64,000 nucleotides of DNA from JALCLA01 sp965653565 (lineage in GTDB: Bacteria > Pseudomonadota > Gammaproteobacteria > Xanthomonadales > Xanthomonadaceae): positions 1 to 64,000 of the forward strand of contig CBFHAI010000016.1 of NCBI GenBank assembly GCA_965653565.1. Reading direction: 5' to 3'. Both the position numbers and the translations under genes were made by a program. Under the pieces are notes generated by a model. That model was not told the origin of the DNA. It ran no database searches and was given only the letters and a program-made list of their open reading frames with translations. Shown piece after piece: positions 40,932 through 50,861 of this stretch. Positions within the stretch are counted from its first letter, which is position 1. Each line of letters begins with the position of its first letter.

Positions 40932-42080
40932 TCAGTTCGAGTAAGTGCCGCCCGGCGTTTCGAATCCCGAACTCCACACATTCGGAAATGCGTTGAAGTT
41001 GAACTCCGGGCCGCCGGCGCCCCAGCACGCAACCACACCGGGCGTTTTGAAGGGGTCGTGCGTGGTGGCGCACGTAGTGCTGTATCCCGCATCGATTGCG
41101 GTGGCGGCGTAGGGAAAAATGACGGCTGGCGTGGGCGAGAATCTATGTTGAAACGTGCCGTCGCCGATCTGTTGCGCGCTGTTGGCTCCCCAGCAGTACA
41201 CGGTTCCATACTGGACGGCGCAAGTATGGAAAGCCCCCGCCGTGAGCGCGGAAACGCCGTCCGACAATGCGCCGACGTTGACGGCCGACGTTGACGTAGC
41301 AGGTGCAGCTACGCCAAGTTGACCGTACTGATTGTCGCCCCAGCATTTGACGCCGCCGTTGACGATCGCGCATGAGTGCATCAGCCCGGACGCAATCGCT
41401 GTTACACCTGCGCCCAGATTCACGACTTCTACTGCAGCTGTCTTGTCGAGGTTGTCGCCGCTGCCAAGTTCGCCCGCCGCGTTGGTCCCCCAGCAATAGC
41501 CTTTCTCGCCGGCAACGGCGCAAGCATGCTGGCGAAGCAGTCCGCTTATGTACGCGGCAGGCCCCAATGAAAGCGTTGTTACGGCTGGCGGCAGCCCGAT
41601 CACCTCGACCGGTGCGGCATCGGGATCTTCCGGACTGACACTCCAGCACTCGACGAGAGCATTACGGATAACGCAAGCCTCTGCGCCTACCTCGATATCG
41701 GTAACGCCGCTGCCGGGTGGATAGGCGCTTACCGGCGTAACCCCGTGCGCGACCGCGAAGTGCTGGTCCGGCACATTCGTTCCCCAACAAAAAACCTGGT
41801 CGTCCTTCAGGGCACACGAAGTTCCTTGCCCCGCGGAGAAATCAGTAAGTCCCGCCATTTCAATGACCGGTTTTGGCGAGACAAAATCGCTTCCCACCGG
41901 CCCGGCGCCCACTTGATTCCAAGGGTTGTTCCCCCAGCAAAAGAGTTTTTCCGGGAAAACGCTGGTGCACCCATGTTCGCTACCCATGCTGATCGGCTTC
42001 ATAATAGGGGGCGCGCCCGAAGAAGCTGAGCCGGCTACAAGTGCCAGCAAACATCCCGCTGCGATTGATGCGCTCTTCAT
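40932..42080 (-). CDS. secreted RCC1-repeat protein, array copy 3
   Basis: The 382-residue precursor starts at ATG 42080 after the same strong Shine-Dalgarno. Signal MKSASIAAGCLLALVAGSA. Seven repeats; repeats 4 and 5 are almost identical to copy 2, while the N-terminal third (MKPISMGSEHGCTSVFPEK) is almost identical to copy 4, a mosaic pattern. It ends WSSGFETPGG. Confidence 0.85.
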   Translation of the reverse strand: MKSASIAAGCLLALVAGSASSGAPPIMKPISMGSEHGCTSVFPEKLFCWGNNPWNQVGAGPVGSDFVSPKPVIEMAGLTDFSAGQGTSCALKDDQVFCWGTNVPDQHFAVAHGVTPVSAYPPGSGVTDIEVGAEACVIRNALVECWSVSPEDPDAAPVEVIGLPPAVTTLSLGPAAYISGLLRQHACAVAGEKGYCWGTNAAGELGSGDNLDKTAAVEVVNLGAGVTAIASGLMHSCAIVNGGVKCWGDNQYGQLGVAAPATSTSAVNVGALSDGVSALTAGAFHTCAVQYGTVYCWGANSAQQIGDGTFQHRFSPTPAVIFPYAATAIDAGYSTTCATTHDPFKTPGVVACWGAGGPEFNFNAFPNVWSSGFETPGGTYSN

Positions 42081-42163
42081 CGAAATGTTCCTCCTTGGAT
42101 TGGTCCAAAGGAGTACGCATCGGTGCGCATAAGCAGACAAAAAAGGGATTGATCGTTTCGATT

Positions 42164-42424
<261 letters not shown>

Positions 42425-42569
42425 GTGCGTGCCGTGTCGGCCTGAATCGGGACTCCGCGCAGCGTCAAATCGGTCGACAAAAGCGACAGCGATGACGGTC
42501 GTCCGATGCACAGAGCAAACCTAGCAGAAACCTTTGCTTGCGATCCGTGGAGCAATTCGACCTAGGTTG

Positions 42570-43718
42570 TTAGTTCGCGTACCGGCCACCTGCGGCTTCG
42601 AACCCAGAGCTCCAGATGTGTGGGAAAGCTTCAAAAATCTGTTCTGGCAAAGGTCCACCCCAGCACCGAATTCGCCCCGGTTTGATGAAGTCGCTGTGAT
42701 TTGTTGCGCATGTCGAACTGTTGCCTGCGTCAATGGCGGTCGCAGAAAAGGGAACTGTCATTGCAGGAGTGGGTGAGAACCTGTTTTGAGTGGTCCCGTC
42801 CCCAAGCTGTTGGGAAAGGTTGAGACCCCAGCAGTAGACCGAACCATACTGAATGGCACAGGTGTGATGAGCCCCCGCAGTGATTGCGGAAACGCCATCC
42901 GTCAATACACTTACGGCTACTGCCGAGGTTGATGAAACAGGTGCAGCTACCCCAAGTTGACCGAATTGGTTGTCGCCCCAGCATTTCACGCCGCCATTGA
43001 CGATCGCGCATGAGTGCATTAGCCCCGCTGCGATGTCCGTTACGCCGACCCCTAAATTCACCACTTCGACAGCAGAGGCCGTGTCGACGTTGTTACCGCT
43101 GCCAAGTTCGCCAGCCGCGTTGGTGCCCCAACAGAAACCTTTGCTATTGGAAACGGCGCATGCATGTTGACGGAGTAAATTGCTCACATACGCTGCCGGA
43201 CCTACTGAAATAGAAGCCGCGGCTGATGTCAAGCCGACCACTTTGTGCGGGAGGGGATTATAGTTTTCTTGGTCGACACTCCAGCATTCCACATCGCCGT
43301 CCCGGACGACACAAACCTCGGCACCCACTTCAACGTCGGTGACTCCGCTGCCGGGTGGATATGCAGCAATCGGTGTTACTCCATGGGCATCAGAGTAGTG
43401 ATCGGCTGGCACGTCTAAGCCCCAACAAAACACTTGATCATCCCTCAACGCGCACGATGTCGACTGCCCGGCTGAGTAATCTTGGAGCCCGACCATTTCG
43501 ACAATTGGCTTGGGGGCGACGAATCCGCTGCCGACCGGGCCGGCACCAACTTGGTTGAAATAGTTGGTGCCCCAGCAAAAGAGCTTCTCCGGGAAAACGC
43601 TGGTGCACCCATGTCCGCTACCCATGCTGATCGGCTTCATAACAGGCGGCGCGCCGGAAGAAGCTGAGCCGGATACAAGTGCCAGCAAATATCCCGCTGC
43701 GATTGATGCGCTCTTCAT
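42570..43718 (-). CDS. secreted RCC1-repeat protein, array copy 4 (outer end)
   Basis: The 382-residue precursor starts at ATG 43718 with the same signal and Shine-Dalgarno; the open frame continues far upstream but without a signal. Seven repeats. It ends WSSGFEAAGGRYAN. Its upstream region matches the other copies for about 75 nt (to about 43800, three or four substitutions) and then becomes unrelated, marking the edge of the duplicated unit. Confidence 0.85.
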   Translation of the reverse strand: MKSASIAAGYLLALVSGSASSGAPPVMKPISMGSGHGCTSVFPEKLFCWGTNYFNQVGAGPVGSGFVAPKPIVEMVGLQDYSAGQSTSCALRDDQVFCWGLDVPADHYSDAHGVTPIAAYPPGSGVTDVEVGAEVCVVRDGDVECWSVDQENYNPLPHKVVGLTSAAASISVGPAAYVSNLLRQHACAVSNSKGFCWGTNAAGELGSGNNVDTASAVEVVNLGVGVTDIAAGLMHSCAIVNGGVKCWGDNQFGQLGVAAPVSSTSAVAVSVLTDGVSAITAGAHHTCAIQYGSVYCWGLNLSQQLGDGTTQNRFSPTPAMTVPFSATAIDAGNSSTCATNHSDFIKPGRIRCWGGPLPEQIFEAFPHIWSSGFEAAGGRYAN

Positions 43719-44393
43719 CGAAGTGTTCCTCCTTGGATTGGTCCAAAGGAGTACGCATCGGTGCGCATAGGCAGACAAGAAAGGGATTGATCGCTTCGAT
43801 CTGAGCTCCGAGGTCCTTCTCGGGTGACAAGAAGTCGGGGGGCCGGAGCGATGTCGTGGCATCGAACTCGCGAGGGAGTGTCTGATTACGCGTGCAGACC
43901 CCGGCGTAACCAATTCCGCGCTACCCCCTCCAATCGGGAGTGATGAAGTCATGCCGCGCGCGAAAAACTTTCCGACGCACGTCGCCGTACTGACGCAGCG
44001 CGGTAACAAGTTTTCACGATTGGATACCGCACCGCAGAGCCGTTTCGGGCGAAAACCGGTCGGCGCGCCGTGCTGCACCGCACCAATAGTTTCAGCGGAA
44101 ACAATGACTTGCGTCTCACTTTTCGCTTGACCGCCCCATGGCCGCTCTATAACGTCCGGCACTGTTTTTGCCTTCGGGACGGGGCAGGAACTCCACGTTG
44201 ATCCCGCTCGATCTGCCCGGCTTGCCCGGGTGGAGACAGTGGCGGTCTGTCGCCGACGCCGGGGGGTGTCGATGACGGCAGGGGACCGGGCGCCGCGGGA
44301 CGGTGGCGCCGAGACGGGTGGACGAAAGGAGGCGTGGCTACCGCGAATACGCGGAGCCGACCGTCGATCACTTTCCACTTGGGGTATCAGACA
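43719..44393. other. 675-nt intergenic region and protease leader
   Basis: No convincing gene is seen. 43719-43800 is the shared RCC1 promoter block. Further right are possible structured elements: CCCGG-CTTGC-CCGGG near 44218-44232 and GGCGCC-N10-GGCGCC at 44289-44310, then AAAGGAGG at 44326-44332. These could form a structured 5' leader for the protease gene, but I recognise no known riboswitch. Confidence 0.4.
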
Positions 44394-46733
44394 GTGCATT
44401 CACGTATCACTCGTTCGCTCCGCATGAACGCGTTGGCGCTCGCCACCGCGATGGTGTTCTCAGGTTCGGTCAACGCCGGCGCGCCGGATAAAGAGATGGG
44501 CCGCGTGCTCACCGCCGGCATGAAGGCCGAGGGTTCCTACGACCGCTTCATCGTCAAGTTCTCGCGCGAGACCCTGTCGCGCGGCAATAGCGCCTCGGCC
44601 CGCCTGAACGTGCTCAGCGCCGCCGGCCGCGGCGTCGGTCTGTCCAGCGTGCAGGAAGTGCGTCAGATCGCCACCGGCGGTCATGTCGTCGCCACGCCGC
44701 GCAAGTTGAGCCAGGGCGAAGCGCAGACCTTCATGAATTCGATCGTCGCCGCCGGCGGCGTCGAATACGTCGAAATCGATCGCCTCAACAAGCCGCTGAT
44801 GACGCCGAACGACCCGTCGTATTCCCAGCAGTGGGGCTACAACGATTCGGACGCGGGCATCCGCGCCAACGAAGCGTGGGATGTGGCGACCGGCGCCGGC
44901 GTCGTGGTTGCGGTGCTCGACACCGGCATCACCTCGCATCCGGACCTCAACGGCAACGTCATCGCCGGCTACGATTTCATCGCCGACACCGCGGTCTCGA
45001 ACGACGGCAACGGCCGCGATTCGAACCCGGCCGATCCGGGCGACTGGGTCACCGCCAACCAGTGCGGCCAGCCGCATGCGGCGCAGAATTCGTCGTGGCA
45101 CGGCACCCATGTGGCCGGTACCGTGGCGGCCGTCACCAACAACGGCGTCGGCGGCGCGGGCACGGCGTTCAACGCCAAGATCATGCCGGTGCGCGTGCTC
45201 GGCACCTGCGGCGGCTACGATTCGGACATCGCCGACGCCATCATCTGGTCGTCGGGCGGTTCCGTCACCGGTGTGCCGGCCAATCCGAATCCGGCCGAAG
45301 TCATCAACCTGAGCCTCGGCGGTTCGGGCGCCTGCGGCGCCACCACGCAGGCGGCGATCAACACCGCCGTCGGCAACGGCACCACGCTCGCGATCGCGGC
45401 CGGCAACGACAACATCAACGTGTCGAACGCCTCGCCGGCCAACTGCGCGAACGTCATCGCCGTGGCGTCGGTCACCAGCAGCGGCGCACGTTCGAGCTTC
45501 TCCAACTACGGCTCGCTGATCGATATCGCCGCGCCGGGCTCGACGATCTACTCGACGCTCAACTCGGGCACCACCACGCCGGGCAGTGCTACCTACGCCA
45601 GCTACAGCGGCACCTCGATGGCTACGCCGCACGTCGCGGGCGTGATCGCCCTGGCACAGTCCATCGCCAACCCGGCCAAGACGCCGGCGCAGATGGAAGC
45701 CCTGATCAAGGCGCAGTTCCGCACCTTCCCGGTCACGCCGTCGCAGACCATCGGCCCCGGCATCCTCGATGCCAAGAAAGTGGTCGATGCCGTCAACGGC
45801 GGCGGCGGCAACACGGCGCCGGTCGCGAGCTTCACCTTCAGCACCAGCGGCCTGACGGCCAGCTTCACGGACGGCTCGACCGATCCGGGCGGCAGCATCG
45901 CCTCGCGCAGCTGGAACTTCGGCGACGGCACCACCTCGACGGCGGCCAATCCGTCGAAGACCTATGCGGCGGCGGGCACCTACACGGTCACGCTGACGGT
46001 GACCGACAACGGCGGCCTGACCAACACCACCACGCGCAGCGTCACGGTGAGCACGGGCGGTGGCGGCACGGTGTTGTCGAACGGCGTGGCGGTGACGGGC
46101 CTGGCGGCCACCACCGGCAACTCGCTCAACTACACGATGGTGGTTCCGGCCGGTGCCACGAACCTCAAGTTCGTCACCAACGGCGGCACCGGCGACATGG
46201 ACATGTACGTGAAGTTCGGCAGCGCGCCGACCGACACCGTGTATGACTGCCGCCCGTACGCCACCGGCAACTCGGAAACCTGCAATATCGCGACCGCGCA
46301 GGCCGGCACCTACTACGTGCGACTGAAGGCTTATTCGTCCTACACGGGCGTTTCGCTTACCGGCAGCTACACCACCGGCGGCGGTGGCGGTACGCAGACC
46401 TACAGCAACACGGCCGACTTCACGATCAGCGACAACACGACGGTCGACAGCCCGATCACGGTGTCCGGCCGCAGCGGCAACGCACCGAGCAATGCCTCGG
46501 TGTCGGTCAACATCGTGCACACCTACCAGGGCGACCTGAAGGTCGATCTGGTGGCCCCGGACGGTTCGCTCTACAACATCCACAACCGCACCGGTTCGGG
46601 TACCGACAACATCGTCAAGACGGTGACGCTGAACCTGTCGAGCGAAGCGCTCAACGGCATCTGGAAGCTGCGCGTGAACGACAACGCCGGCGGCGATGTC
46701 GGTTACATCAACAGCTGGAGTGTCACGTTCTGA
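44394..46733 (+). CDS. secreted subtilisin-family (S8) protease with PKD, PPC and P domains
   Basis: GTG 44394 gives a basic n-region (HSRITRSLR) before the hydrophobic core MNALALATAMVF and cleavage near VNA-GA; GTG 44334 and ATG 44424 are alternatives. About 779 residues. An I9-like propeptide (about 45-130) precedes the catalytic domain with Asp in AVLDTGIT (D176), His in SWHGTHVAGT (H236) and Ser in SGTSMATPH (S408). Then follow a PKD domain, a pre-peptidase C-terminal domain and a P/homo-B domain ending NSWSVTF. Secreted by Sec and probably type II; the PPC and P regions are usually trimmed. The last 230 residues are shared with the next protease. Confidence 0.93.
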   Translation: MHSRITRSLRMNALALATAMVFSGSVNAGAPDKEMGRVLTAGMKAEGSYDRFIVKFSRETLSRGNSASARLNVLSAAGRGVGLSSVQEVRQIATGGHVVATPRKLSQGEAQTFMNSIVAAGGVEYVEIDRLNKPLMTPNDPSYSQQWGYNDSDAGIRANEAWDVATGAGVVVAVLDTGITSHPDLNGNVIAGYDFIADTAVSNDGNGRDSNPADPGDWVTANQCGQPHAAQNSSWHGTHVAGTVAAVTNNGVGGAGTAFNAKIMPVRVLGTCGGYDSDIADAIIWSSGGSVTGVPANPNPAEVINLSLGGSGACGATTQAAINTAVGNGTTLAIAAGNDNINVSNASPANCANVIAVASVTSSGARSSFSNYGSLIDIAAPGSTIYSTLNSGTTTPGSATYASYSGTSMATPHVAGVIALAQSIANPAKTPAQMEALIKAQFRTFPVTPSQTIGPGILDAKKVVDAVNGGGGNTAPVASFTFSTSGLTASFTDGSTDPGGSIASRSWNFGDGTTSTAANPSKTYAAAGTYTVTLTVTDNGGLTNTTTRSVTVSTGGGGTVLSNGVAVTGLAATTGNSLNYTMVVPAGATNLKFVTNGGTGDMDMYVKFGSAPTDTVYDCRPYATGNSETCNIATAQAGTYYVRLKAYSSYTGVSLTGSYTTGGGGGTQTYSNTADFTISDNTTVDSPITVSGRSGNAPSNASVSVNIVHTYQGDLKVDLVAPDGSLYNIHNRTGSGTDNIVKTVTLNLSSEALNGIWKLRVNDNAGGDVGYINSWSVTF

Positions 46734-46822
46734 TAGGACGTGAGTGAAGAGGGCGCCGGCAACGGCGCCTTCTTTTTTGGTGGGTGTTTCGGAGCGTGGA
46801 AGGCTTCGGGAATCGGGAGACG
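46106..46822. repeat. about 720-bp direct repeat shared with 48664-49380
   Basis: From about 46106 onward the two protease genes are, by eye, identical at a constant offset of 2558 nt, through the PPC and P domains, the stop codon, the terminator and the start of the following GGGAATCGGGA repeat. Just upstream there are isolated differences (for example near 46073 and 46105), and further upstream only PKD-level similarity. Confidence 0.9.
46747..46779 (+). terminator. intrinsic terminator of the S8 protease gene
   Basis: Stem GGCGCC-GGCAAC-GGCGCC followed by TTCTTTTTT lies 13 nt after the stop. It is identical to the one after the S1 protease gene. Confidence 0.9.
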
Positions 46823-46952
46823 GGAATCGGGAGAGAGCAGTGCTCGCTCTGATCTCGACTCCCTATTCCCAATTCCCGCCTTTGCTTTGAAGGTTTCGAG
46901 CATCGGGGAAGAGAGCGGCGTTCGCTCCGACTCCCCACTCCCGACTCCCGCC
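46807..46952. repeat. inverted GGGAATCGGGAG-type repeat cluster
   Basis: GGGAATCGGGAGACGGGAAT on the left faces CGACTCCCTATTCCCAATTC on the right, making an imperfect long hairpin; a second CTCCCCACTCCCGACTCCC unit follows. 46856-46895 is an exact inverted match of 25411-25450. Confidence 0.75.
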
Positions 46953-47017
46953 TTTTCTTTCCGAGCGCGAAAGCGCCCCGCCGACGCGAAACCGCGCGGC
47001 ATCCAACGGAGAATCGC

Positions 47018-49291
47018 ATGCGTCACAACCTGACTGTTCTCACCGGCCTCATCGCACTCGCCTTCGGCGGCAGCGCCGTGGCGGCCGACACGTCGATCTC
47101 GCTGCGCGACGCGCTGCTGCTCGATGCGCCGGATCTGGAAAAACTGCAGCTCGAAGACAGCAAGAAAATCGGCGGCGCCTATCGCTACGGCATCCAGGTG
47201 CCGGTGAATTCGCCCGCGCTCGGCGCCAAGTCGGACGGCGGCGGCAAGTGGGAAACGCTGAAGGACGGCCGCCTGCGCTGGACGCAGACGATCGCCTCGC
47301 CCGGCGCACGCTCGCTCGACATCCACTTCGCGCAACTGCAGCTTCCGAGCGGCGCCGAACTGCAGATGATCGGCGAAGGCCTCGACAACAAGCGCGTGAT
47401 CCGCGCCGAAGATCTCAGCGGCAACGGTGAGTTCCATTCGCCGTATGTGCTCGGCGAAAAAGTGCGCCTGCAACTCACGGTCGATGCCAGGCTGCGTCAT
47501 GCCGTCGCGATGAAGCTCGCCAGCGTCACGCACGGCTATCGCGGCCTGTTTGACAGCGGCGAGGCGATGCAGAAATCCGGTTCGTGCAACGTCGACGTGG
47601 CGTGCCCGGCAGGCACCGGCTGGGACGACCAGATCGATGCCGTCGGCCAGTACACCTTCAGCCAGGGCGGCAGTTCCTACGTCTGTACCGGCACGCTGCT
47701 CGGCAACACGGCCAACAACTCGACGCCGTATTTCCTCACCGCCAACCACTGCATGAGCACGCAGACGGTGGCGAGCACGATCGTCGTCTACTGGAACTAC
47801 CAGAGCGCGACCTGCCGCACACCGGGTTCGTCGTCGAGCGGCACGCCGCTGTCGAAGACGATCGCCACGCACAACCAGAGCGGCGCGACCTTGATCGCGA
47901 CGAACGCAGCCAGCGATTTCACGCTGATCCGCCTGTCGAGCAACGTGCCGGCCGGCGCCGATGCGTTCTTCGCAGGCTGGGACGCGAGCGGCACCGCGCC
48001 GACTTCGGCCGCCGGCATCCATCATCCGGCCGGTCACGAGAAGCGCATCGCGATCGAAGACCAGGCGCTCACGGTGTCGGCCTACGGCGGCGGTTCGGGC
48101 ACGACGCACTGGCGCGTCAACGACTGGGACCAGGGCACCACCGAAGGCGGTTCCTCGGGTTCGGGCCTGTTCAACCAGAACAAGCGCGTCGTCGGCCAGC
48201 TGCACGGCGGTTCCGCAGCCTGCGGCAACAATCTTTCCGACTACTACGGCCGACTTTCGGTTTCGTGGACCGGCGGCGGCAGCGCGGCCACGCGTCTGAG
48301 CGATCACCTCAACCCGGGCGGTGGCGTCACCAGCTTCGCCGGCTATCGCACGCCGGGCGGCGGCGGCAACGTCGCACCGACGGCCAACTTCAGTTTCACC
48401 GTCAGCGGCCTGTCGGCCACCTTCACCGATGCCTCGAGCGACAGCGACGGCAGCATCGCCTCGCGCAGCTGGAACTTCGGCGACGGCACCACGTCGACGG
48501 CGACCAGCCCGAGCAAGACCTGGTCGGCGGCCGGCACCTACAACGTCACGCTCACCGTCACCGACAACGGCGGCCTGACCAATGCCACCACCAAAGCCGT
48601 GACGGTGACGTCGGGCGGCGGCGGCACGGTATTGTCGAACGGCGTGGCGGTGACGGGCCTGGCAGCCACCACCGGCAACTCGCTCAACTACACGATGGTG
48701 GTTCCGGCCGGTGCCACGAACCTCAAGTTCGTCACCAACGGCGGCACCGGCGACATGGACATGTACGTGAAGTTCGGCAGCGCGCCGACCGACACCGTGT
48801 ATGACTGCCGCCCGTACGCCACCGGCAACTCGGAAACCTGCAATATCGCGACCGCGCAGGCCGGCACCTACTACGTGCGACTGAAGGCTTATTCGTCCTA
48901 CACGGGCGTTTCGCTTACCGGCAGCTACACCACCGGCGGCGGTGGCGGTACGCAGACCTACAGCAACACGGCCGACTTCACGATCAGCGACAACACGACG
49001 GTCGACAGCCCGATCACGGTGTCCGGCCGCAGCGGCAACGCACCGAGCAATGCCTCGGTGTCGGTCAACATCGTGCACACCTACCAGGGCGACCTGAAGG
49101 TCGATCTGGTGGCCCCGGACGGTTCGCTCTACAACATCCACAACCGCACCGGTTCGGGTACCGACAACATCGTCAAGACGGTGACGCTGAACCTGTCGAG
49201 CGAAGCGCTCAACGGCATCTGGAAGCTGCGCGTGAACGACAACGCCGGCGGCGATGTCGGTTACATCAACAGCTGGAGTGTCACGTTCTGA
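47018..49291 (+). CDS. secreted lysyl-endopeptidase-like serine protease (S1) with PKD, PPC and P domains
   Basis: The 757-residue precursor has a signal peptide (MRHNLTVLTGLIALAFGGSAVAA), a propeptide (about 25-185) and a trypsin-fold domain with cysteine pairs like Achromobacter/Lysobacter lysyl endopeptidases. The triad is H244 (TANHC), D300 (ASDFTLIRL) and S380 (GGSSGSGLF). A PKD domain (about 450-530) and the PPC plus P domains follow; these last are the same DNA as in the S8 gene. ATG 47018 is the only sensible start. Lys specificity is inferred from the family. Confidence 0.92.
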   Translation: MRHNLTVLTGLIALAFGGSAVAADTSISLRDALLLDAPDLEKLQLEDSKKIGGAYRYGIQVPVNSPALGAKSDGGGKWETLKDGRLRWTQTIASPGARSLDIHFAQLQLPSGAELQMIGEGLDNKRVIRAEDLSGNGEFHSPYVLGEKVRLQLTVDARLRHAVAMKLASVTHGYRGLFDSGEAMQKSGSCNVDVACPAGTGWDDQIDAVGQYTFSQGGSSYVCTGTLLGNTANNSTPYFLTANHCMSTQTVASTIVVYWNYQSATCRTPGSSSSGTPLSKTIATHNQSGATLIATNAASDFTLIRLSSNVPAGADAFFAGWDASGTAPTSAAGIHHPAGHEKRIAIEDQALTVSAYGGGSGTTHWRVNDWDQGTTEGGSSGSGLFNQNKRVVGQLHGGSAACGNNLSDYYGRLSVSWTGGGSAATRLSDHLNPGGGVTSFAGYRTPGGGGNVAPTANFSFTVSGLSATFTDASSDSDGSIASRSWNFGDGTTSTATSPSKTWSAAGTYNVTLTVTDNGGLTNATTKAVTVTSGGGGTVLSNGVAVTGLAATTGNSLNYTMVVPAGATNLKFVTNGGTGDMDMYVKFGSAPTDTVYDCRPYATGNSETCNIATAQAGTYYVRLKAYSSYTGVSLTGSYTTGGGGGTQTYSNTADFTISDNTTVDSPITVSGRSGNAPSNASVSVNIVHTYQGDLKVDLVAPDGSLYNIHNRTGSGTDNIVKTVTLNLSSEALNGIWKLRVNDNAGGDVGYINSWSVTF

Positions 49292-49304
49292 TAGGACGTG
49301 AGTG

Positions 49305-49337
49305 AAGAGGGCGCCGGCAACGGCGCCTTCTTTTTTG
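49305..49337 (+). terminator. intrinsic terminator of the S1 protease gene
   Basis: Same GGCGCC-GGCAAC-GGCGCC stem and T-run as at 46747-46779, part of the duplicated block. Confidence 0.9.
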
Positions 49338-49363
49338 GTGGGTGTTTCGGAGCGTGGAAGGCT

Positions 49364-49436
49364 TCGGGAATCGGGAGACGGGAATCGGGAGAGAGAGAGC
49401 GGTGCTCGCTCTGATCCCGACTCCCCATTCCCGCTC
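49364..49436. repeat. inverted GGGAATCGGGAG-type repeat
   Basis: GGGAATCGGGAGACGGGAAT faces CCCGACTCCCCATTCCCG across a GAGAG...GCTC centre, in the convergent gap between the S1 protease and the propeller gene. The left half is part of the 720-bp duplication; the right half has diverged from the copy at 46846. Confidence 0.7.
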
Positions 49437-49454
49437 CTGCTCGATCTGACCCGC

Positions 49455-50702
49455 CTACGGCTCAACCGGCAAAGCCACCACACGCGTCACCGCAACGCGC
49501 GTATCGCCATCCGCCTGCGGTTCGGTGAACGCGAGCAGGGCGACTTCGCCGTCGACGGCGATGCGCGGATAGCCGCCGGCGGGGGCGGCGATCGTGGTTT
49601 CCGAAGTGACTTCCGCTTCTGCGGTGAGCGTTGACAGCAGCAGTGTCGGTTTGGAATCGCGCGTCGCCACGCGGCTGACGAGCCAGCCCGGGCCGAATGC
49701 CGCCGCATCGACGCGTCCGACTTCGGTGGCGCCTTGCGCGAGCGTGGCAGGCTTGCCGAAGCCAGTTTCCGTGCGCAGGGCAAGCCGAACCTCCATCGCG
49801 CCGTCGGCCATCGTCGGCCATGCCGTGAGGAAGCGGTCGCTGCGCGCGGCGAGGGCGGGGCCGTTGACCGGGCAGCCGTGCATGGTCCAGGCGTCGGCAT
49901 GCACCGGTGTCGCCTCGGCCGTACCGGCCTCGTCGAAAACGATCGCGCCGATGTCGCGGATTTCTTCCGCACTGCGATCGCGGTACACCGCCAGCGTGAC
50001 GCCATCACCGCGCACCATATCGGTCTGGCAGCAGGCGCAGGTCAGCGCATCGAGTTCGTTTTCCTGCGTCGGCGCGCCCTCGCGCGCCAGTACGGCGCCG
50101 CGCAAGGTCATGTGCTCGTCGCCGCCTTCGCCGTGGGCATCGGCGGTCGCCGCCATGCGGCGGCCATCGAGCCAAACCAGGCGCACGCGATCTTCGCCGG
50201 CCGGCGCCATCGACACGAAGCCGTGTTCGGTCGGCGTGCCGTCGCGATGCACGATCACCGCTGGTTCCCAACTACGCCCTTTGTCGCGCGAACGCACCGT
50301 GCGAATCTCGTAGGCATACGTGCCGGGTGCGGTTTTCTGCAGCCAGAACGTCACCCAGTCGCCATTGTCGAGCACCGCCAGACTGGGAAAATCGGCGCCG
50401 TTGACGAAACGATCCGGGCCCGACGACACCAGCCCGCGGCGCGTCTCGTGCCCGGTCTTGTCGATGACGGCGAAACGCAGTGCGTTGCCGTCGCCATCGC
50501 GCTCCTGCCACGTCACCACGAAGCCTTCCGCCGGATCGACCGCCACCGATGGCTGCGCCGCCTTGGCTGCCGTCTCGAAGGCCACGCGCTCGACCGACAG
50601 CGGTTTCGCTGCGGCGACCGCAGTGGTGAACAGCAGGACCAATCCGAGCAGCGCCGGCACGCCCGGCCGACATCGCGATGCCATCGAATCACCAGCGTGC
50701 AT
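49455..50702 (-). CDS. secreted sialidase-like (BNR) beta-propeller protein
   Basis: The 415-residue precursor starts MHAGDSMASRCRPG, with GGAAAGG 8 nt upstream; a second Met six codons later is possible. The hydrophobic core PALLGLVLLFTTAVAAA gives a signal peptide. Asp-box/BNR-type segments occur (RSRDKGRSWEP) and there is an unusual TCACCQTDM cysteine cluster mid-protein that could bind metal. Sialidase fold is likely; sialidase activity is not implied. Confidence 0.75.
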   Translation of the reverse strand: MHAGDSMASRCRPGVPALLGLVLLFTTAVAAAKPLSVERVAFETAAKAAQPSVAVDPAEGFVVTWQERDGDGNALRFAVIDKTGHETRRGLVSSGPDRFVNGADFPSLAVLDNGDWVTFWLQKTAPGTYAYEIRTVRSRDKGRSWEPAVIVHRDGTPTEHGFVSMAPAGEDRVRLVWLDGRRMAATADAHGEGGDEHMTLRGAVLAREGAPTQENELDALTCACCQTDMVRGDGVTLAVYRDRSAEEIRDIGAIVFDEAGTAEATPVHADAWTMHGCPVNGPALAARSDRFLTAWPTMADGAMEVRLALRTETGFGKPATLAQGATEVGRVDAAAFGPGWLVSRVATRDSKPTLLLSTLTAEAEVTSETTIAAPAGGYPRIAVDGEVALLAFTEPQADGDTRVAVTRVVALPVEP

Positions 50703-50849
50703 GGACGAACCTTTCCGGAGGAAACAGCCCGCATTGTGCCGCAGCATCGCTTGCCGGGAACGGCGGTCCTGGAATTTTCCGATCGAGCGAATATTTCCCG
50801 CAAAAACGCCCCTGTGACGGCCCGCATAAGCGCGCCGCGCGGCTTTCGC

Positions 50850-50855
50850 TAGAAT
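50850..50855 (+). promoter_or_regulatory. TAGAAT -10 element close to the hydroxylase start
   Basis: TAGAAT ends 6 nt before the ATG at 50862. A transcript starting at the usual distance from this -10 would begin at or near the A of the ATG, giving a leaderless mRNA. No -35 consensus is obvious. Confidence 0.4.
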
Positions 50856-50861
50856 CCGCCC

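Noticed and set aside
44218..44332. Cyclic-di-GMP or other known riboswitch before the S8 protease
   Set aside because: Hairpins are present but I could not match the conserved core of any riboswitch class.
44460..49483. 707- and 926-codon minus-strand frames opposite the proteases
   Set aside because: They mirror the codon pattern of the S8 and S1 genes, which have complete catalytic triads, signals and terminators.
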